Shown here in pieces: positions 19,222-24,254 of a DNA stretch of 24,254 nt (positions are counted from its first letter, which is position 1; the number at the start of each line of letters is the position of its first letter). Source of the stretch: Saccoglossus kowalevskii (lineage: Eukaryota > Hemichordata > Enteropneusta > Harrimaniidae); the NCBI RefSeq assembly GCF_000003605.2, contig NW_003156752.1, positions 57,147 to 81,400 on the forward strand. The letters are read 5' to 3'. The notes beneath the pieces are model-generated. The model had not been told where the DNA came from and made no database searches. It saw only the letters and a program-made list of their open reading frames with translations. Both the position numbers and the translations under genes were made by a program.

Positions 19222-19418
19222 TGATGATACTCTCAGCAAAACAAATGCATTCCCTTCGTCTTTAAAAATGCTTATAAATTTCGCAATTCAAAATGACACG
19301 ATTTCTATTGGTCAATTGAATATCATCGGAACGTTTTCAAATGACGTCATTGTGCACCGTGCTCGTCGATTGGCTGTTAGATGAAGGGAATGCTTTTGTT
19401 GCGCTGAGAGTAGGATCA
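19222..19418. mobile_element. Element with 40-bp terminal inverted repeats, 197 bp
   Basis: The left arm (19222-19261: TGATGATACTCTCAGC, then ACAAATGCATTCCCTTCGTC) and the reverse complement of the right arm (TGATCCTACTCTCAGC, then ACAAAAGCATTCCCTTCATC) agree at about 34 of 40 positions by eye. The interior contains TTCTATTGGTC, GATTGGCTG and AAATGACGTCATT, a CRE-type palindrome. There is only one copy in the window and the target duplication is unclear. The plus frame 19169-19384 overlaps it and is not called. Confidence 0.65.
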
Positions 19419-19496
19419 TGCCCTTTCGTCATTGCGTCAAAATCATTGACCATCATATTTCTGGAACATTTGTGTTTTCTTTTGAATGACGTGGGC

Positions 19497-19608
19497 TGCC
19501 ACGCCGCGTCCTGATCGACATGGGACTCATAGCAACGTATACAACGCGTGTAAATACATTGTTTGTTTACATGAAATGCTTGTTATTTTGTCACGGACGG
19601 CTTTATAT
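19497..19608 (+). mobile_element. TTAA-2 element, decayed copy
   Basis: TGCCACGCCGCGTCCTGATC, GACATGGGACTCATAGCAAC, ACAACGCGTGTAAATACATT and GTTTGTTTACATGAAATG follow the 16746-16866 copy closely. After that the right arm diverges, ending in GACGGCTTTATA in place of CGCCCTTTAA. Confidence 0.6.
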
Positions 19609-19995
19609 TATGAACAAAAATTAAGTATTTGATCATAAAAGCTATTAAATAAATGCACAATATGCATCGTGAAAAGAAACATGTTTCTTATGGACAAGTG
19701 ATTTGCGAGTGAATAATTGTCGACCACAAAACACATAACAACGATTCCAACTGTGTATCCGAATACACAATTAGGAATATTGTTTGCAAGGTTGTCACCA
19801 GACACAACATATCAGCAATCCGACATGGGTCGAAGAATATCGAAAAGTTCCAAGAAATCGTCGGCTAAACACACATTTCACTTTACATTTTAATGTTTGT
19901 AACCTAATTTTCTTTTGTTTTTAAATTTCTCTCTCGAGAGAGAGAAGATGCAACTTCCTAGTGTCATGGTGTAACTAGAATAGGTTCGTTAGCAG
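19609..19995. other. No gene seen; 16-bp palindrome
   Basis: TCTCTCTCGAGAGAGA at 19928-19943 is a perfect palindrome in a T-rich setting just before the minisatellite. The minus frame 19608-19805 is unrecognised. Confidence 0.5.
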
Positions 19996-20590
19996 TTGTC
20001 ATTTTTTGTTCATCTTTACGCCGTTATTTTTTGTATACTTCGCCATCTCTTTTTGCGTACGTCATCATTGCTTTCTGTGTATGTTGCTATTTATTACTAT
20101 TCTCCTTCTGCTACATTGTCATCACTTTCTGTGCATGTTTTCACCTCTTTTCTGTGCATGTCATCATTTCTTTCTGTGCATGTTGTCATCTCTTTCTGTG
20201 CATATTGTCATCTCTTTCTGCGCTTGTTGTCATCTTTTTTTATGCATGCTGTCATCACTTTCTGTGCATGTTTTCACCTCTTTTCTGTGCATGTCGTCAT
20301 CTCTATTTGTGCATGCTGTCATCTCTTTCTGTGCATGTTGTCATATACTTCTGTGCATTTTGTCATCGATTTCTGTGCATGTTGTCATCTCTTTCTGCGC
20401 TTGTTGTCATCTTTTTTTATGCATGCTGTCATCACTTTCTGTGCATGTTTTCACCTCTTTTCTGTGCATGTCGTCATCTCTATTTGTGCATGCTGTCATC
20501 TCTTTCTGTGCATGTTGTCATATACTTCTGTGCATTTTGTCATCGATTTCTGTGCATGTTGTCATCTCTTTCTGTGCACGTTATCTGTGT
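19996..20590 (+). repeat. 22-bp minisatellite, block 1
   Basis: The unit is close to TTGTCATCTCTTTCTGTGCA plus TG, 22 or 23 bases. About twenty units are clear from 20120 on, and degenerate units reach back to 19996. Inside, 20205-20397 repeats exactly as 20382-20574 with a period of 177 bases (about eight units). Because no unit contains a stop on the plus strand and unit length is not a multiple of three, all three plus frames stay open for over 550 bases. That is strong evidence against coding. Confidence 0.93.
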
Positions 20591-21604
20591 AGCTGCCCGA
20601 ATTGAATGAACTCATCTTCCTGTAACTAGCGAGTATTTGTCAATGTTTCATTCGACTACAATGTAGTGTACAGATGCCTGAAAGACGGTCACTTAGTAAC
20701 CAACCAAGCGTTCAGGCAGTGTATCCGGTTAATGCACACATCGCTGACGACACACTTAGGGTTGGGCCATTAACAGTTTTCGGGGAGTGATGACAGAAGA
20801 ACTGTGCATTTTCTCCTACACTAAGACTTATGCTCTGTTTCCTATAATAAATCAGCTGTTATTGCTATTTTCAGATTCATTGAAATACTTTTTTATAAGA
20901 TGTAAGCGAACAGTTTTTGCATTGCACACTGCAGGAGTTCCACGATTTGTTTCTTGTACAATTGTAGTTCCAATTCTGACATCGCCCCCCCAATAGTTTA
21001 TATGGCCCGACTCTTAATACAGCGCAGGTAGATTCGGTCTAGCACCGAGGCAAAACGATATCACAATAACTGTAATACAATATTCGTTGATAATATTAGG
21101 ATTCATACTAATAAAAAACACGACTTTTTCAGTCCTGCGGTAATATGAACAAACCTTTTTTTTACAATAGAAACCGATGCAAAAACAGAGATAAGGTTTT
21201 TTTTTGGATTCCTGTTTCTCTGAAAATGTTTAAAATTCATCTTCGCAAATTCATTATTTTGGAATTTTGATGTTTGATGTTCACGCATGCGCTTTGCTCG
21301 TATCACGTATCACTGTCGTTGCATTGTTATTGATAAATATCGTAACTCGATCATCTCAAACATTAAATTCGTATTCACCAAGTAAGAAAATTTGATCGTA
21401 TTAAAATTAGTACACTTAATAAAAATGGGAGGCAAAACATCAACGCAAAGTACAAGATTTTGCCTGATTCAAGCTGGCGACCCAACTCAGGATCTGTTCC
21501 TATAAACCGCGCCCTCTGGCGATGAGAGGCTTCCGTGACGTAAATGTTAAAGTTTCTGACGGCGGTGCTGGGTTTGAACTGTAGTTATCCGCCAAAAAAT
21601 AAAT
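20591..21604. other. Unique spacer between the minisatellite blocks
   Basis: No gene is recognisable. CCGCGCCCTCTGGCG at 21507-21521 partly resembles a CTCF core motif on the minus strand. The small frames at 20787-20996 and 21103-21306 are unrecognised. Confidence 0.5.
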
Positions 21605-22350
21605 ATTGTCGTCTCTTTTTGTCCATTTCGTCATTTATTTATGTGTATGTTGTCATTTATTTATGTGTATGTTGTCATTTACTTCGTGTATGTTGTCGTC
21701 TCTATCTGTGTATGTTGTCATTTATTCTGTGTATCTTGTCACCTTTTTCTGTGTATGTTGTCATTTATTTTTGTATGTAACGTCACCTCTATCTGTGTAT
21801 GTTGTCGTCTCTTTCTTTGTGTCTTGTCATCTTTTTCTGTGTATCTTGCCATCTCTATCTGTACATGTTGTCATTTATTCTGCGTATTTTGTCATCTCTT
21901 GTGTATGTTGTCATTTATTTTTGTGTGTAACGTCATCTCTATCTGTGTATGTTGTCGTCTCTTTCTGTGTATGTTGTCATCCCTATACGTGTATGTTGTC
22001 GTCTTTTTCTGTGTATCTTGTCATCTTTTTCTGTGTATGTTGTCATCTCTATCTGTACATGTTGTCATTTATTCTGCGTATTTCGTCATCTCTTCTGTGT
22101 ATGTTGTCATTTATTTTTTTGTGTAACGTCATCTCTATCTGTGTATGTTGTCGTCTCTTTCTGTGTATGTTGTCATCTCTATATGTGTATGTTGTCGTCT
22201 TTTTCTGCGTATCTTGTCATCTCTTCTGTGTATCTTGTTATCTATTTTCGTGTGTAGTGTCATCATCTCGTGTGTACCTTGTCGTCTTTTTGTGTGAGTC
22301 TTGACTTATCTCTGTATGTTCTTATTTCTTTCTGTGATTGTCTCTCCCTC
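21605..22350 (+). repeat. 22-bp minisatellite, block 2
   Basis: The units are of the same family as block 1 but mostly read TTGTCATCTCTTTCTGTGTA plus TG, with TTTATTTATG and CGTCATCTCTATCTG variants. A larger repeat is visible: CGTCAYCTCTATCTG recurs at 21781, 21931 and 22127, spacings of 150 and 196 bases (a difference of about two units). The units decay towards 22350 into CTCTCTCC. The 232-residue frame 21606-22304 and the overlapping frames are repeat artefacts. Confidence 0.92.
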
Positions 22351-23756
22351 TCTCTACTTTTCAAATAATTTTCTATTCAAGTTCACACTTCTACCAATAT
22401 GTATCACAAACACATTCACCATTTTGGGGGCAATCTTAGTAAAATTTGGGCATTTTGGGTGAAAAACGACAAATTGTGCGCAAACAAAAAATTGTCCTCG
22501 ACGTCTACCGAAAGTCTATGTTATTTATTGAAGGTTGAGTGCCTGACTTTCAGCCGAGTGCTCCCCCCGTTATAGAAACATGTCTTAAATTTTAGTCATG
22601 TGATATATAGATAAGGCATTCGGTTTGAACAAAAAAAAAAACATATTTTTTGACAGCACGCAGAAGTTACAAAATTAACGAGAAGTGCCGACGTCATAGG
22701 TAAAAAATATATCCACGGAAAAAGATTGAGCCGCTTGAAAGCGAGAATAGATGACGTAACAGCTTTTCTAAAGGCACCAATTGATTTGCAGGAGTGTGGG
22801 CAGCGACATTGATTTCATGTAACGTAATAAACAATGTCATACTACGGAAATGGTTGAAATAGACATCATTTCCTAAACACCATTTGATTGAATTAGATTT
22901 GACATAAAAATATACTTTTACAGAACACCTGTGGTCTCCGTACTGGGTAGTATGGCCTGTCAACGTAATTACAGGAAACGGTCGATTAAACAAGTTATGG
23001 TTTTATTAACGTTATAATTAAATGAAACTTTAATTTAGCATTTCAAGTTTTAACTGTTATTGAAAGGGCACTTCGTTGATTTAAAGAGACAGTGGCGCAC
23101 ATGTTCGGGGGGGGGGCTTCTCTGAATAAAATATGGTACGCAAGCTGAAGTAAAAAAAACGCGTAAAAGGGGTGTTATTTAGTTATTTGACGCGTATACA
23201 CGTGTACCGTATCCAGGGTCATATTGGAACTCGAAGCTGGATGTAACTTAGTAATATAGTAATAAAGTGTGAAAAGAGGAATCTCATAAATTCATATTAC
23301 CTCAACTTGGAAGCAGTGTGATTTTAGTATGTATATAACTATTTTAAGTTTCTGCACTTGAAAAAGGGTACAATTTCACAAAAATAAGTACGTGTTTAGA
23401 GGCTATTTCGAAAAGCTATACAGCATGTGTACCAGGTCTGACTTGGAATACCCCCCCCCCCTGGCGCATATGACCCATCCGCCTCCACAAGGCAGTGTTC
23501 ACATGGCACCCTACTAGTATTTCAGAATGTAACTCAGACGCAGGTGTCCCTTTTACAAGCAAAATGTACAAATTTAAATAATATTTTAGGGATTTTAGAA
23601 TCGTGATAATTATAATAGATACAATGTCCAACCTAGGTCGTCACGTGGTATATTGCGACGTCAGCCACGAGTTCAAATGTCACGTGACACTTGATGCAGC
23701 CATGTTTTTAGGTAGTACGATTCCTTGATTGTGTTCTAACTATGGACTAGTTTTAT
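22351..23756. other. No gene seen
   Basis: The longest minus frame (22694-22993, 99 residues) has no recognisable domain. A 10-base G run is at 23107-23116 and an 11-base C run at 23451-23461. CACGTG occurs at 23199, 23642 and 23681, the last inside TGTCACGTGACA, a 12-bp palindrome. Confidence 0.5.
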
Positions 23757-24254
23757 TGACGTTAGTTTATCATATTTACGCTTTACTTGATTAACCCACC
23801 TGACTCTGGAAAAGATGTATTTACGTTTTACTTGATTAACCCACCTGACTCTGGAACGATGTATTAACGCTTTACTTGATTAACCCACCTGACTCTGGAA
23901 CGATGTATTAACGCTTTACTTGATTAACCCACCCGACTCTGGAACGATGTATTAACGCTTTACTTGATTAACCAACCTGACTCTGAAAAAGATGTATTTA
24001 CGTTTTACTTGATTAACCCACCTGACTCTGGAACGATGTATTTACGTTTTACTTGATTAACCCACCTGACTCTGGAACGATGTATTAACGCTTTACTTGA
24101 TTAACCCACCTGACTCTGGAAAGGACGTATTTACGTTTTACTTGATTAACCCACCTGACTCTGGAACGATGTATTAACGCTTTACTTGATTAACCCACCT
24201 GACTCTGGAACGATGTATAACGCTTTACTTGATTAACCCACCTGACTCTGAAAA
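23757..24254 (+). repeat. 44-bp tandem repeat array, open at the window edge
   Basis: TTTACTTGATTAACCCACC followed by TGACTCTGG recurs from 23782 with spacings of 43-45 bases, mostly 44; ten full units and a partial eleventh are seen. Two linker types alternate irregularly: GATGTATTTACGTTTT (units starting 23782, 23959, 24004, 24092) and GATGTATTAACGCTTT (most others). The array has no spacer-like unique segments and no coding signal. Its true length is unknown because it runs off the window. Confidence 0.95.

Noticed and set aside
19996-20609. Frames of 192-199 residues, rich in Cys, His and Leu, resembling a repeat membrane protein
   Set aside because: All three plus frames are open at once because the 22-bp units lack stops; there is no frame preference.
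21606-22304. 232-residue plus frame, the longest in the window
   Set aside because: It is wholly inside minisatellite block 2, with two other frames open over much of the same stretch.
22694-22993. 99-residue minus frame
   Set aside because: No recognisable domain or plausible splice structure; length is in the chance range.
23757-24254. Regularly spaced repeats suggesting a CRISPR array
   Set aside because: The 44-bp units are contiguous with no unique spacers, and the genome is evidently eukaryotic.

Overview
This looks like a non-coding, repeat-rich stretch of an animal nuclear genome, most likely a marine invertebrate. The basis is AT-rich DNA without obvious CpG loss, dense short non-autonomous DNA transposons, minisatellites, and a GTCN-tailed interspersed repeat of a kind common in marine invertebrate assemblies. 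I cannot fix the phylum from sequence alone. I support no protein-coding gene, rRNA or tRNA. Every open frame is short, without a recognisable domain, and either within the range chance allows or produced by a tandem repeat. The window could be intergenic or lie inside a large intron.

Layout. 1-1850 is mostly unique and holds one tiny palindromic insert (793-837). 1851-4117 is a transposon cluster: a CCAAT-pair repeat, two adjacent pairs of TTAA-flanked elements in opposite orientation, and a longer terminal-inverted-repeat element. 4118-6434 is mostly unique, with a second candidate palindromic insert, a CCAAT-pair repeat and a diverged tandem duplication. 6896-8769 holds another long inverted-repeat element, the GTCN-tailed repeat, a TTTA/TTCA microsatellite, remnants of two TTAA families and a 179-bp AAAT array. 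9595-12479 carries hAT-like remnants, more copies of the same families, a third palindromic insert and two complete TTAA elements. 13081-19608 alternates unique DNA with further copies, including a 78-bp internally deleted form and a distinct element with 40-bp inverted repeats. 19996-22350 has two blocks of one 22-bp minisatellite family, about 1 kb apart. The window ends inside a 44-bp tandem array (from about 23757) that continues past the edge.

Family names are mine. TTAA-1 has ends TTAAAGCGGGRG. TTAA-2 has TTAAAGGGCGGYGGTCGTCG. TTAA-3 has TTAAAGATGCAATATGGACG. TTAA-4 has TTAATTGTTTACTGGG. CAATAG-TIR is an element with CAATAGRTGATTTYCCG ends. CCAAT-pair is a repeat carrying inverted CCAAT motifs. 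All are too short to encode a transposase, so any mobility must have come from enzymes encoded elsewhere.

The points most worth a second look are three very short palindromes each bounded by a 7-bp direct repeat, the paired TTAA-2/TTAA-3 composite in inverted orientation, the excess of the palindrome TCACGTGA, and the recent exact 177-bp duplication inside the first minisatellite. All identities were judged by eye; no database search was possible.
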